A stretch of DNA of 64,000 nucleotides from Spongiactinospora sp. TRM90649 (GTDB taxonomy: Bacteria > Actinomycetota > Actinomycetes > Streptosporangiales > Streptosporangiaceae): the NCBI RefSeq assembly GCF_029382225.1, contig NZ_JARLTC010000031.1:62001-126000 (forward strand). Direction: 5' to 3'. The notes below the pieces were generated by a model. That model was not told the DNA's origin, ran no database searches, and saw only the letters and a list, made by a program, of their open reading frames with translations. Both the position numbers and the translations under genes were made by a program. Positions 9,259 through 17,276 of the stretch are shown one piece after another (position 1 is the stretch's first letter; each line of letters begins with the position of its first letter).

Positions 9259-9579
9259 TCACAAGACGGGGCAGACCTTCCGCGCTGGGTCGCTCGTCAC
9301 AGGTTCGTTCAACTGAGGAAAGAGCGAGGGCCGGGGCTGGCCGGGCAGATCGAACGGCTGTGCGGGGCCCTCGCAGTTCGTCCCGAGGTCATCCAAGAGG
9401 CGGATGATCTGCAAACGGTGCTGGCGCTCGCGGCGGCCGGAGTGGGTGCGGCGGACCGCGTCGACCACCGGCAGCACGCTGGAGATGAAGGTGCGGCGCA
9501 GGTCGTGTGGCCGGTGCCTGGCCGGGCCTTCGTTGTGGGGCTGTTCCAGCTCGGCCGGGGTGGACCAGTCCACGAGCAT
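9259..9579 (-). pseudogene. Possible tyrosine recombinase (integrase) C-terminal remnant
   Basis: The minus frame contains RHRPHDLRRTFISSVL, matching the HDLRRTF box of tyrosine recombinases that carries the catalytic arginine. The expected later box (LGH..., then the catalytic Tyr) is not recognisable, and no start or N-terminal domain is present. Likely a relic of an integrated element. Weak: one motif only. Confidence 0.38.
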
Positions 9580-9629
9580 CCGGCGTTAGTGCTCCGGCAT
9601 ACCGACCGCCTGGGCCGGCGTGGTCATAT

Positions 9630-9663
9630 CCCTCCTCATCCCCTCGTGAGGGGATGAGGAGGG
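9630..9663. terminator. Terminator hairpin downstream of tuf
   Basis: A perfect 16-bp inverted repeat (CCCTCCTCATCCCCTC and its complement) around a 2-base centre, so in practice a 14-15-bp stem with a tetraloop. It sits 6 bases beyond the EF-Tu stop codon and is the strongest hairpin in this part of the window. Confidence 0.8.
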
Positions 9664-9668
9664 ACGGG

Positions 9669-10841
9669 TCAGGTGAGCAGGTCGAGTACCGTGCCCGCGC
9701 CCACGGTCAGGCCGCCCTCGCGGACGGCGAACCCGAGGCCCGGCTCCAGCGCCACCGCCTTGCCGAGTTCCACGGTGGCCTCGACGGTGTCGCCGGGCAG
9801 GGCGAGTTCCGCCGGGCCGAGGTCCACGCGGCCGGGCACGTCGGTGGTCCGCAGGTAGAACTGCGGCCGGTACCCGGTCGCGACGGCGGTGCTCCTGCCG
9901 CCCTCGGCCGCGGTCAGCAGGTAGATCCGCGCGGTGAAGCGGTCGCGGGCGCGCAGCGAGCCCGGCGCGGCGAGCACCTGGCCGCGGCGCACCTGCTCAC
10001 GGCGTACGCCGCGGAGCAGCACGGCGGCGTTGTCGCCCGCCTCGCTCCGCTCCATGGTCTTGCCGAACGTCTCCACGCCCGTGACCACCGCGCCGAACCC
10101 CTCGGTGAGGCCGACCACCTCGACGGCGTCGCCGACCCGCACCGTGCCGCGCTCGATGGCGCCGGTCACGACGGTGCCCCGCCCGGTGACGGTGAGCACG
10201 TTCTCCACCGGCATCAGGAACGGCGCGCCGGTGTAGCGCTCCGGCACCGGTACGTGCTCGTCCACCGCGCGCAGCAGGGCCTCCACCGACTCCACCCACT
10301 CCGGGTCCCCGGCCAGCGCCCGCAGCCCGGAGACGCGGATCATCGGCACGTCGTGGTAGCCGTGCTCGGCCAGGAGCTCGGTCAGCTCCAGCTCGACCAG
10401 GTCGAGCAGCTCGGGGTCGGCGCCGTCGGCCTTGTTGAGCGCGACCACGACGTGGTCCACGCCGACCCGGCGCGCGAGCAGCACGTGCTCGCGCGTCTGC
10501 GGCATGATGCCGTCCCGCGCGGACACGACGAGGATCGCCCCGTCGAGCTGCGCCGCCCCCGTGATCATGTTCTTCACGTAGTCGGCGTGTCCTGGCATGT
10601 CCACGTGGGCGTAGTGACGGGTGGCCGTCTCGTACTCCACGTGGGAGATGTTGATGGTGATGCCGCGCACGGCCTCCTCGGGGGTGCGGTCGATCCGCTC
10701 GAACGGGACGTAGTCGGCCCCGCCGTGCTCGCTGAGCACCTTCGTGATCGCCGCGGTGAGCGTGGTCTTGCCGTGGTCCACGTGCCCCATGGTGCCGATG
10801 TTGAGATGCGGCTTGGTGCGCGTGTAGGCGCGCTTGGTCAT
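9669..10841 (-). CDS. tuf: Elongation factor Tu, divergent EF-Tu3-like paralogue
   Basis: A complete 390-residue EF-Tu that delivers aminoacyl-tRNA to the ribosome. GTPase motifs are intact: GHVDHGKT (19-26), DMPGH (usually DCPGH), NKAD, and SGL in place of SAL/SAK. By hand alignment to E. coli EF-Tu, several antibiotic-contact positions differ: Q124 is Arg (LLARRVG), Y160 aligns with His, R230 is Ala (VVTGAIERG) and G275 is Ala (GDNAAVLLRG), while G257, G316, Q329, R333 and A375 keep the usual residue. It is not in a str operon: no fusA or ribosomal genes flank it. This fits the second, stress- or resistance-type EF-Tu (Tuf3) of some actinomycetes. The main tuf gene must be elsewhere. Confidence 0.95.
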   Translation of the reverse strand: MTKRAYTRTKPHLNIGTMGHVDHGKTTLTAAITKVLSEHGGADYVPFERIDRTPEEAVRGITINISHVEYETATRHYAHVDMPGHADYVKNMITGAAQLDGAILVVSARDGIMPQTREHVLLARRVGVDHVVVALNKADGADPELLDLVELELTELLAEHGYHDVPMIRVSGLRALAGDPEWVESVEALLRAVDEHVPVPERYTGAPFLMPVENVLTVTGRGTVVTGAIERGTVRVGDAVEVVGLTEGFGAVVTGVETFGKTMERSEAGDNAAVLLRGVRREQVRRGQVLAAPGSLRARDRFTARIYLLTAAEGGRSTAVATGYRPQFYLRTTDVPGRVDLGPAELALPGDTVEATVELGKAVALEPGLGFAVREGGLTVGAGTVLDLLT

Positions 10842-11081
10842 GTTCGTTGCCTTCGATGCCGTTCCGGGTGCGGCGACCCGCGCGTGCGCACGACCCTTCC
10901 CCGCCGGGTCACCTGGACGACCGGGAAAGGGTCAGCGCTCGACGCCGCCGGGCGGTGTCGCGGGCATCGGGGCACGCGCAGGGACGCCCGCGATGGCGGG
11001 CGTCGCGAGCAGCGCGTACCGGAACATGCCCCCCATGCTGGGGCACCCCGTGCCACCGGGGCAACGGGTTTTCCCGCGCGG

Positions 11082-11112
11082 TTGACCTCGACCGGACTTG
11101 AGGTTGCATCGT
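11082..11112 (+). promoter_or_regulatory. SoxR/MerR-type promoter with operator in a 19-bp spacer
   Basis: TTGACC (11082-11087) and CATCGT (11107-11112) are 19 bp apart, the long spacer typical of MerR-family-activated promoters. Within it lies the dyad CCTCGACCGGACTTGAGG (11086-11103), one mismatch from symmetric CCTCAAG/CTTGAGG arms. Actinomycete SoxR boxes have this form. The -10 is poor, as expected for an activator-dependent promoter. It reads into the quinone oxidoreductase gene. Confidence 0.65.
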
Positions 11113-11165
11113 GGGACGCGCGGCCGTGACAGACGCGTGGCCGCCACCGATGACGAGGAGTGGTG

Positions 11166-12152
11166 ATGCGCGCCATCCTGTTGCACGCCTTCGGGCCCCC
11201 CGAGAACCTCCGTTACGAGGAGGCCCCCGATCCGGAGCCCGGCCCCGGCCAGGTGCGGATCGCGGTCCGCGCGGCCGGTGTCCATCTGGTCGACACCACG
11301 ATCAGGGCCGGGCAGTTCGGCGGGCCGTTCGCCGAGCCGGAGCTGCCCACCATCCCCGGCCGTGAGGTCGCGGGCGTCGTGGACGCGCTCGGCGAGGGCG
11401 TGCCGGATTCCTGGCTGGGCAGGCGGGTCGTGGCGCACCTGGGCATGGTCCCCGGCGGTTACGCCGAGCTGGCGGTCCGTGACGTGGCGGCGGTGCACGA
11501 ACTGCCGGACGGGCTGGGCTTCGACGCGGCGGTGGCGATGATCGGCACGGGCCGTACCACGATGGCCATCCTGGAGGACGCCCGGCTCGGAGCCGGGGAC
11601 GTGGCCGTGGTGACCGCCGCGGCCGGCGGCATCGGCGCACTGCTGGTGCAGGCCGGACGGCGGGCGGGCGCGACCGTCGTCGGCCTGGCGGGCGGCCCCG
11701 CCAAGGTCGCCAGGGTGCGCGACCTGGGCGCCGACGTCGCCGTGGACTACACCGTCCCCGGCTGGCCCGACGAGGTGCGGCGGGCACTGGACGGACGCCC
11801 CGCCACCGTGGCCCTGGACGGCGTAGGAGGCCAGGCCGGGCAGGCCGCGATGGACCTGCTCGGACCGGGCGGCCGGCTGCTGCTGTTCGGCTGGTCGGAC
11901 GCGGCGGGCGGTCCCCTCCAGATCACCACGGCCGACCTCTACTCGCGCGGCCTGACCGCGGGCGTCCCGATCGGCCCGCGCTTCCTGGGACGGCCGGGCG
12001 CCATCCGTGAGCTGGAGGAACGCGCCATGGCCGCCGCCGCGACCGGTGAACTGACCCCGCTCGTGCAGCCGTTCGCGCTGAAGGACGCCGCCGAGGCCCA
12101 CGCCGCCCTGGAGGGCCGCGCGACGATGGGAAAGGTCGTCCTGGTGCCGTGA
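11166..12152 (+). CDS. Zinc-free MDR quinone oxidoreductase (NADPH:quinone reductase-like)
   Basis: A 328-residue medium-chain dehydrogenase/reductase of the quinone oxidoreductase class: an N-terminal GroES-like fold (LRYEEAPDPEPGPGQVRIAVRAAGV), the substrate channel (PGREVAGVV) and the NADPH Rossmann fold (VVTAAAGGIGALLVQ near residue 155). The structural zinc cysteines of alcohol dehydrogenases are absent. It would reduce quinones or reactive carbonyls with NADPH. ATG 11166 follows GAGGAG at 5 bases. It stands alone behind a SoxR-type promoter, which suggests induction by redox-cycling compounds, as for comparable reductases in the Streptomyces SoxR regulon. Confidence 0.88.
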   Translation: MRAILLHAFGPPENLRYEEAPDPEPGPGQVRIAVRAAGVHLVDTTIRAGQFGGPFAEPELPTIPGREVAGVVDALGEGVPDSWLGRRVVAHLGMVPGGYAELAVRDVAAVHELPDGLGFDAAVAMIGTGRTTMAILEDARLGAGDVAVVTAAAGGIGALLVQAGRRAGATVVGLAGGPAKVARVRDLGADVAVDYTVPGWPDEVRRALDGRPATVALDGVGGQAGQAAMDLLGPGGRLLLFGWSDAAGGPLQITTADLYSRGLTAGVPIGPRFLGRPGAIRELEERAMAAAATGELTPLVQPFALKDAAEAHAALEGRATMGKVVLVP

Positions 12153-12278
12153 CGCCGCCTTGATCGCCGCATGATCGGCCCAGCCGTGTGATCTTCTTCG
12201 GCCCGGTGTCTGGCGTCGCGCGCCGGAGCGTGTTACCCATGGAGAAGCCGTTGCCCCAGGTGCCGGAGGAGGCCGCGA

Positions 12279-13358
12279 ATGCGGGTGCTCGCCGTCGTGC
12301 TCGTCTCGGTGCTGACCTTGCTGATGGGCGGTCAGACCCAGGCCCAGGCCGCCCCCGTGACGGTCGCGAAGGGCCTGGCGAATCCGCGCGGCCTGACGTT
12401 CGGCCCGGGCGGCGTGCTCTATGTCGCCGAGGCCGGTACGGGCGGCGCCGGGCCCTGCCTGACCGGGGCGGGGAACCAGCGGTTCTGCCTGGGCGCTACC
12501 GGCGCGGTCACCGCCGTGGCGAACGGCCGTCAGCGGCGCGTCGTGACGGGCCTGCCGTCCCTCGCCACCGAAGGGCTCGGCGAGGTGTTCGGCCCCCACG
12601 ACGTGGCGGCGTCGGGCGGCGGCCTGCTCATCCCGGTGGGGCTGGGCACCGATCCGGCCAGGCGGGCCGCGCTCGGCCCGGCCGGATCCGCGCTGGCCGG
12701 GCTGGTGCGGGCGGACTCCTCCGGCGCGTGGCGGCGGGTGGCCGACCTCGGGGCCTACGAGAGCACCGCCGACCCCGACGGGGGGCAGCCGGGCACGACG
12801 ACCGACAGCCAGCCGTACGCGGTGCTGGCCTGGCGCGACGGCGCGCTGGTGGTCGACGCGGGCGGCAACGACGTGCTGCACGCGCGGCGCGACGGCCGGA
12901 TCGGCGCGGTCGCGGTGTTCGACACTCGGCAGGTCCCCGGTCCGGGCGGCGAGGTGACCATGCAGCCGGTGCCCACCGCGATCGCCCAGGGCCCGGACGG
13001 CGCGTTCTACGTCGGCCGGCTCACCGGCTTCCCCTTCCCCAAGGGCGAGGCGAAGGTGTGGCGGCTGGTCCCGGGCAGGGCTCCCGAGGTGTACGCGGGC
13101 GGGTTCAGCGCGATCGCCGACATCGCCTTCGACGCCAGGGGCCGCCTGCTCGTGCTGGAGATGTTCGCCGAGGGCCTGACCTCCGGCGACACCACGGGCG
13201 CGCTGCACCGCGTGGCCCGCGACGGCACGCGCACCCTCGTGGCCCGCGACGGCCTGGTCACCCCGGCGTCCGTCGCGGTCGGCCCCGACGGCCGCTACTA
13301 CGTCTCCAACAAGGCCACCCTGCCCGCCGGGGGAGAGATCGTCCGCATCGATCCGTGA
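12279..13358 (+). CDS. Secreted ScyD/ScyE-family beta-propeller protein
   Basis: A 359-residue exported protein. The first 25 residues are a signal peptide (MRVLAVVLVSVLTLLMGG, cleavage near QAQAA). The mature part starts with the family-typical VAKGLANPRGLTFGPGG and VLYVAEAGTGG and continues with blades such as GPDGAFYVGRLTGFPFP. ScyD/ScyE proteins of cyanobacteria lie in scytonemin clusters, but actinobacterial members stand alone and their role is unknown. AGGAGG precedes the ATG. This is the second secreted propeller protein in the window; the two are not close copies. Confidence 0.88.
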   Translation: MRVLAVVLVSVLTLLMGGQTQAQAAPVTVAKGLANPRGLTFGPGGVLYVAEAGTGGAGPCLTGAGNQRFCLGATGAVTAVANGRQRRVVTGLPSLATEGLGEVFGPHDVAASGGGLLIPVGLGTDPARRAALGPAGSALAGLVRADSSGAWRRVADLGAYESTADPDGGQPGTTTDSQPYAVLAWRDGALVVDAGGNDVLHARRDGRIGAVAVFDTRQVPGPGGEVTMQPVPTAIAQGPDGAFYVGRLTGFPFPKGEAKVWRLVPGRAPEVYAGGFSAIADIAFDARGRLLVLEMFAEGLTSGDTTGALHRVARDGTRTLVARDGLVTPASVAVGPDGRYYVSNKATLPAGGEIVRIDP

Positions 13359-13372
13359 CCTCCGCGGCCCGG

Positions 13373-13504
13373 TCAGGTGATGGCGCCCGTGGCGGTGCAG
13401 ACGAAGACCCGGTTCATGGTGAGCTCCAGGGTGACCGGGATGCCCTCATGCTCGGGGTTCTGACCTGGGCAGATGTCCGTGTTGATCGGGATGTTCGGCG
13501 GCAT
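13373..13504 (-). CDS. Possible 43-residue protein, unknown
   Basis: ATG at 13504 opens a 43-codon frame (MPPNIPINTDICPG...) that fills the gap between the ScyD-like gene and the HNH lipoprotein. It has a beta-strand-like C-terminal half (VTLELTMNRVFVC) and two cysteines. There is no good ribosome binding site and no recognised family. It may be a small gene, the C-terminal relic of a larger one, or chance. Confidence 0.25.
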   Translation of the reverse strand: MPPNIPINTDICPGQNPEHEGIPVTLELTMNRVFVCTATGAIT

Positions 13505-13538
13505 TCGCCGATAGTGTGCGCCGGATGGGGGACAGGTC

Positions 13539-14249
13539 GTGAGCGCGCGGGCGGTGGCCGCGCTGCTCGCCGTGGGGGCGGTCGCGGTGACGTCGGGCTG
13601 CCACGCGCTGCGCGGGCGCGAGGCCGCCGTCCCGGCGGCCAACCCGGACGGCCTGCTGCCCGGCCTGCCCACCGGCGGTACCCGGGCCGACCGCGACACG
13701 GCCGCCCGGCTCATCCGGCGGCTCCCGGTCGCGCGCCGGGGCCCCAAGACGGGTTACTCTCGCGAGCGCTACGGCCAGGAGTGGACCGACTCCGTCCAGG
13801 GCGTGCCGCTGTCCGGCAACGGCTGCGGCACCCGCGACGACATGCTGGCCCGCGACGGCAAGGCGATCGAGTACGCCAAGGGCTCCCGGTGCGTGGTCCA
13901 GGCGATGTCGCTGCGCGACCCCTATACCGGCCGGACGGTCAAGTGGAGCCGCGCCCGCTCAGGTGAGGTGCAGGTGGACCACGTCGTGCCGCTGTCCTAC
14001 GCCTGGCGGATGGGCGCGGCGCGCTGGCCCGAGGCCAAGCGGCTGCGTTTCGCCAACGACCCGCTGAACCTGCTGCCCGTGGACGGCCGGGCCAACGCGG
14101 ACAAGGGCGGCCGGGGACCGGCCGCCTGGCTGCCCCCGTGGCGGCACGTGCGCTGCGCCTACGTGACCCGTTTCGCACAGGTGACCGTGAAGTACGGCCT
14201 GCCCGTCTCCCGGCGCGACCGCGCGGTCATGCTCGCCCAGTGCCGCTGA
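13539..14249 (+). CDS. HNH-family nuclease lipoprotein (DUF1524-like)
   Basis: A 236-residue protein with a lipobox-like signal (VAVTSGC, Cys about residue 21), so it is probably anchored outside the membrane. The nuclease part has VDHVVPLSYAWRMGA near residue 146 and then FANDPLNLLPVDGRANADKGGRGPAAWLPP, the His and Asn/Asp-Lys pattern of GmrSD/DUF1524-type HNH nucleases common in actinomycetes. It is expected to cut DNA with a bound metal, perhaps for nutrient recovery or competition. GTG 13539 follows GGGGAC. Target unknown. Confidence 0.87.
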   Translation: MSARAVAALLAVGAVAVTSGCHALRGREAAVPAANPDGLLPGLPTGGTRADRDTAARLIRRLPVARRGPKTGYSRERYGQEWTDSVQGVPLSGNGCGTRDDMLARDGKAIEYAKGSRCVVQAMSLRDPYTGRTVKWSRARSGEVQVDHVVPLSYAWRMGAARWPEAKRLRFANDPLNLLPVDGRANADKGGRGPAAWLPPWRHVRCAYVTRFAQVTVKYGLPVSRRDRAVMLAQCR

Positions 14250-14264
14250 CGCCCTCCGGCGCCG

Positions 14265-14576
14265 CTATTCGCCCTCGTGCCTCCCGTATTCGCCGGAACG
14301 GCGCGGCAGCCGGAAGACCGGATGGCCGGTCGGCGGCACGTCGGCGTCCAGCGCCCGGTCGCTGAGCAGGTCGGCGGCGGACGGATCGAGGAAGACCCGG
14401 GCGTGCGACTTCTCGATCACCTGGTCGCCCGGCCGGGGCGCGCTGGCGAGCGACAGTTCCAGCGAGCTGTCGGCGTCGGACTTCAGCGTGATCCGCAGGC
14501 CGGCCTCGTCGGGCAGATCCTCGCCGACCATCAGGTCCCTTATCGCGGTGACGGCCGTGTCCGTCAGTGCAAGCAC
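14265..14576 (-). CDS. HesB/IscA-like protein lacking the cluster cysteines
   Basis: A 103-residue protein with the A-type Fe-S carrier outline: LTDTAVTAIRDLMVGE, GLRITLKS, and FLDPSAADLLSDRALD where HesB/IscA proteins bind clusters. No cysteine is present anywhere, so it cannot carry a cluster in the usual way. Actinobacterial members of this cysteine-free group have no established role. GTG 14576 is preceded by GAGGAG. Divergent from the 86-residue gene. Confidence 0.7.
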   Translation of the reverse strand: MLALTDTAVTAIRDLMVGEDLPDEAGLRITLKSDADSSLELSLASAPRPGDQVIEKSHARVFLDPSAADLLSDRALDADVPPTGHPVFRLPRRSGEYGRHEGE

Positions 14577-14731
14577 GGCATGCTCCTCGTCTCGGCGGTC
14601 CTGAGGGTCCGACTTTCCCTGGTACCTCCCGCCAAACCCATCCCCAGGCCAAATCGGCGCCTGGTGCGGATACCTGCGGTGATCCCGGGTACGGCGGGCT
14701 TCGGGTGAACCGCACGAGAGGGGGCACTCAG

Positions 14732-14992
14732 ATGACCGAACGCGAGCACATCGGGCTCTCGGAACTGGAGATGGTGCTGGACGAGGTCTTCCGCGACCGG
14801 GAGCGGGTGACCAGACGGGAGGTGTACGGCAGGGCCTCAGAGCACCTGCACCTGCCCGCCGACATCCTGGCCCACCTCAACGAGCTGCCGATAGGCCCGT
14901 ACACCAGGGCGGAGCTGACTGAGGCGGTCAACGACGTGATCCGCGAGCGCGGCGAGCAGAACTCGCTCGGCCTGCTGCGGATGCCCGGCTAG
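14732..14992 (+). CDS. Small conserved-looking protein, function unknown
   Basis: An 86-residue helical protein (SELEMVLDEVFRDRERVTRREVY, then ADILAHLNELPIGPYTRAELTEAVNDVI). The LNELP-GPYTRAEL text resembles small actinobacterial domains such as DUF2795, but I cannot assign it. GAGAGGGGG stands before the ATG. Its last codons overlap by 4 bases the stop of the convergent zinc-ribbon-like gene. Confidence 0.6.
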   Translation: MTEREHIGLSELEMVLDEVFRDRERVTRREVYGRASEHLHLPADILAHLNELPIGPYTRAELTEAVNDVIRERGEQNSLGLLRMPG

Positions 14993-15549
14993 CCGGAGAG
15001 CCGCCGCCACAGCGGGTCGCGGTAGAGCACCACGTCGGTGCCGTGCAGCAGTTCGTCGGGGGCCGAGGCCAGGATGATCTCGCCGTCCTTCTCCAGGCGC
15101 AGCAGCAGATCGCGCACTCTGGGGCCGACCGGGAGGCGGCCCGCTGGCACCGCCAGCAGCGCCCGCACCTCGTCGGCCGCCTGGGACAGCGAGAACGTCT
15201 CGGGAAGGCCGCGCGTCACCCGGCGGACGAGGCCGAGGGTGATCACTTGTTCGGCCTCGGCGTGGGCGGCCTGCCAGACCAGCTCGTGCCCCCGGGACCC
15301 GGTGCCCGCGCACGCCGTGCAGGGCCGCCGGAAGCCGGGCGTCGGCTGCTCGGAGGCCGAGCCCAGGCACGCGGAGCACTTGTCGTGCTCCATGGCGTGC
15401 AACTGGGCGGCCGTGCGGTCGTCGAGCGGTGCTCCGCAGTCGCAGCGGTACACCAAGTAGGCTCCGCCGCTCACAGAGCCCGTCACGGAGGCGGGGTCGG
15501 CGTCGGCCGGGATCTCGTGCCACTCAGCGGTGATCGTGTGCTCGCCCAT
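14989..15549 (-). CDS. Hypothetical protein with cysteine-rich zinc-ribbon-like centre
   Basis: A 186-residue protein. Between residues 33 and 85 it has CDC, KCSACLG and CTACAGTG, spaced like DnaJ-type CxxCxGxG zinc fingers, so metal binding is likely. The C-terminal 90 residues are helical, with VGPRVRDLLLRLEKDGEIILAS suggesting a winged-helix-like fold. No family name is recognised. ATG 15549 starts it; it converges on and overlaps the 86-residue gene by 4 bases. Confidence 0.6.
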   Translation of the reverse strand: MGEHTITAEWHEIPADADPASVTGSVSGGAYLVYRCDCGAPLDDRTAAQLHAMEHDKCSACLGSASEQPTPGFRRPCTACAGTGSRGHELVWQAAHAEAEQVITLGLVRRVTRGLPETFSLSQAADEVRALLAVPAGRLPVGPRVRDLLLRLEKDGEIILASAPDELLHGTDVVLYRDPLWRRLSG

Positions 15550-15659
15550 CGCAGGCCACCCTAGCCGAGGCCGTCGCCGGAATTGATCCGGTGACGACGC
15601 TGTTCGATCCGATCAGACCGGCCTCACCCCGGTCGCGAACCCAATCCATGGAGGTCACG

Positions 15660-16058
15660 GTGGCCAAGCTCACCGAAGAGGCGAAAGCGTTGATCAGCAG
15701 GCCGGTGCACGCGTGGGTGACCACCGTTCGCGCCGACGGCTCGCTGCACAGCACGGTCGTGTGGGCGGACGTCGACGGCGACGAGATCGTGTTCAACACC
15801 GCCATCGGCCGTGCCAAGGAACGTCACCTGCGCAGGGATCCCCGGGTGTCGCTGAGCGTGCTCGACCCGGAGAACGCCTACCACCTCGTCAGCGTCTCGG
15901 GCACCGCCCGGCTTGACGAGGAGGGCGCCGACGCCACGATAGACGCGCTCGCCAAGAAGTACCTCGGCGTGGACTCCTACCCCTTCAGGAAGGCGGAGGA
16001 GCGCCGCGTCAACGTGCGCGTGCGGCCCGAAGAGGTCATCTTCAACGCGGGCCGCTGA
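15660..16058 (+). CDS. PPOX-class F420-dependent oxidoreductase
   Basis: A 132-residue split-barrel flavin-fold protein: AWVTTVRADGSLHSTVVWADVDGDEIVFNT, the GRAKERHLRRDPRVSLSVLDPEN helix and a C-terminal VRVRPEEVIFNAG strand. This is the pattern of the actinobacterial F420-binding PPOX group. GTG 15660 is chosen since GGAGG precedes it by 6 bases; ATG 15648 overlaps that site. It is followed by a bidirectional terminator shared with the convergent dehydrogenase gene. Substrate unknown. Confidence 0.88.
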   Translation: MAKLTEEAKALISRPVHAWVTTVRADGSLHSTVVWADVDGDEIVFNTAIGRAKERHLRRDPRVSLSVLDPENAYHLVSVSGTARLDEEGADATIDALAKKYLGVDSYPFRKAEERRVNVRVRPEEVIFNAGR

Positions 16059-16065
16059 CGCCTGA

Positions 16066-16096
16066 GGGTTCCGGCCCGGAACGCGGGCCGGAACCC
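16066..16096. terminator. Bidirectional terminator
   Basis: A perfect 13-bp inverted repeat (GGGTTCCGGCCCG and complement) with a 5-base loop, centred between the stops of two convergent genes (PPOX protein and acyl-CoA dehydrogenase). Confidence 0.75.
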
Positions 16097-16103
16097 CGGG
16101 CGC

Positions 16104-17276
16104 TCAGCGGAAGGCCGGAGTGCCGGTGATCGCGTTGCCGAGGGTGAGCGCGTGGACTTCTTCGGTGCCCTCGTAGGTGGCGACCGACTCCAGGTTGAGC
16201 ATGTGCCGCATGACCGGGTACTCCAGCGTGATGCCGTTGGCCCCGTGCACGCCCCTGGCCAGCGCGGCGACCCGCTGGGCGGCGCGGACGTTGGCCATCT
16301 TGCCGAAGCTCACGTGGGTGTGGTGGGCCTCGCCCGCGTCCTTCAGCCGCCCGATCCGCAATGCGGTGAGCATCGACTGGTTGACGTCCACGAGCATGTC
16401 GGCCAGCTTGCGCTGGGTGAGCTGGAAGCCGCTGATCGGGCGGCCGAACTGCACCCGGCTGCGCGAGTAGTCCAGCGCGGCCTCGTAGCACGCGCGGGCG
16501 GCCCCGGTCGCGCCCCACACGATCCCGTACCTGGCCTCGGACAGGCACGACAGCGGGGCCTTCAGGCCCTCGGCCTCGGGGAGCCTGGCGTCACCGGGGA
16601 GCCGGACGTCCTCAAGGACCAGCTCGGAGGTGATGGAGGCGCGCAGCGACAGCTTCTTGTGGATCACGTTGGCAGAGAAGCCGGGGGTGCCGCGCGGCAC
16701 CAGGAATCCGCGGATGCCGTCGTCGGTCGCCGCCCAGACGACCGCCACGTCGGCCACCGACCCGTTGGTGATCCACATCTTGGTGCCGTTGAGCACCCAG
16801 TCCGAGCCGTCGCGCCTGGCCCGGGTGCGCATCGAGCCGGGGTCGCTGCCGGAGTCGGGCTCGGTGAGGCCGAAGCAGCCGATGGCGTCGCCGGCGGCCA
16901 TCGCGGGCAGCCAGCGCCGGCGCTGCTCCTCGCTGCCGTAGCGGTGGATCGCGGTCATGGCCAGCGAGCCCTGCACGGAGACGAAGCTGCGCAGGCCGCT
17001 GTCCACGGCCTCCAGCTCGCGGCAGGCCACGCCGTAGCCGACCGCGCTGGTGCCCGCGCAGCCGTAGCCGGTCAGGTGCATGCCGAAGACGCCGAGCGCG
17101 CCGAACCGCTTGGCCAGGCCGCGCGGGTCGGGGATGGTGCCCTCGTCGAACCAGTCGGCGACGTGGGGCAGCAGTTCGGTGCGTCCGAAGTCGCGGACGG
17201 TGTCGCGGATCGCCCGCTCCTCGTCTGACAGGTCGCGGTCCACGGCGAGGAAGTCGTGCGGGTCGGGCGTGTTCAT
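16104..17276 (-). CDS. gcdH: Glutaryl-CoA dehydrogenase-type acyl-CoA dehydrogenase
   Basis: A 390-residue acyl-CoA dehydrogenase. FAD-binding and active-site motifs are present: IGCFGLTEPDSGSDPGSMRT, WVLNGTKMWITNGS, RVQFGRPISGFQLTQ and the catalytic glutamate in YEGTEEVHALTLG near residue 370. Its length and the EPDSGSDPGSM form fit glutaryl-CoA dehydrogenase, which makes crotonyl-CoA and CO2 from glutaryl-CoA. It begins inside the stop of the upstream CoA-transferase gene (ATGA overlap), so they are translated together; that pairing is the main reason to favour glutaryl-CoA over other acyl-CoA substrates. Confidence 0.85.
   Translation of the reverse strand: MNTPDPHDFLAVDRDLSDEERAIRDTVRDFGRTELLPHVADWFDEGTIPDPRGLAKRFGALGVFGMHLTGYGCAGTSAVGYGVACRELEAVDSGLRSFVSVQGSLAMTAIHRYGSEEQRRRWLPAMAAGDAIGCFGLTEPDSGSDPGSMRTRARRDGSDWVLNGTKMWITNGSVADVAVVWAATDDGIRGFLVPRGTPGFSANVIHKKLSLRASITSELVLEDVRLPGDARLPEAEGLKAPLSCLSEARYGIVWGATGAARACYEAALDYSRSRVQFGRPISGFQLTQRKLADMLVDVNQSMLTALRIGRLKDAGEAHHTHVSFGKMANVRAAQRVAALARGVHGANGITLEYPVMRHMLNLESVATYEGTEEVHALTLGNAITGTPAFR

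Larger units (their letters stand above)
9051..9668. other. Gene-poor stretch with integrase debris
   Basis: About 620 bases without an intact gene. The only recognisable content is the tyrosine-recombinase-like remnant at 9259-9579 on the minus strand and the terminator hairpin at 9630-9663. The first 200 bases give no convincing product in any frame. Confidence 0.6.

Noticed and set aside
13373..13747. Longer minus-strand frame extending the 43-codon protein
   Set aside because: The extension is antisense to the HNH lipoprotein gene.
16152..17228. Open frame of 358 codons on the plus strand
   Set aside because: Exactly antisense to glutaryl-CoA dehydrogenase, with no family-like text.
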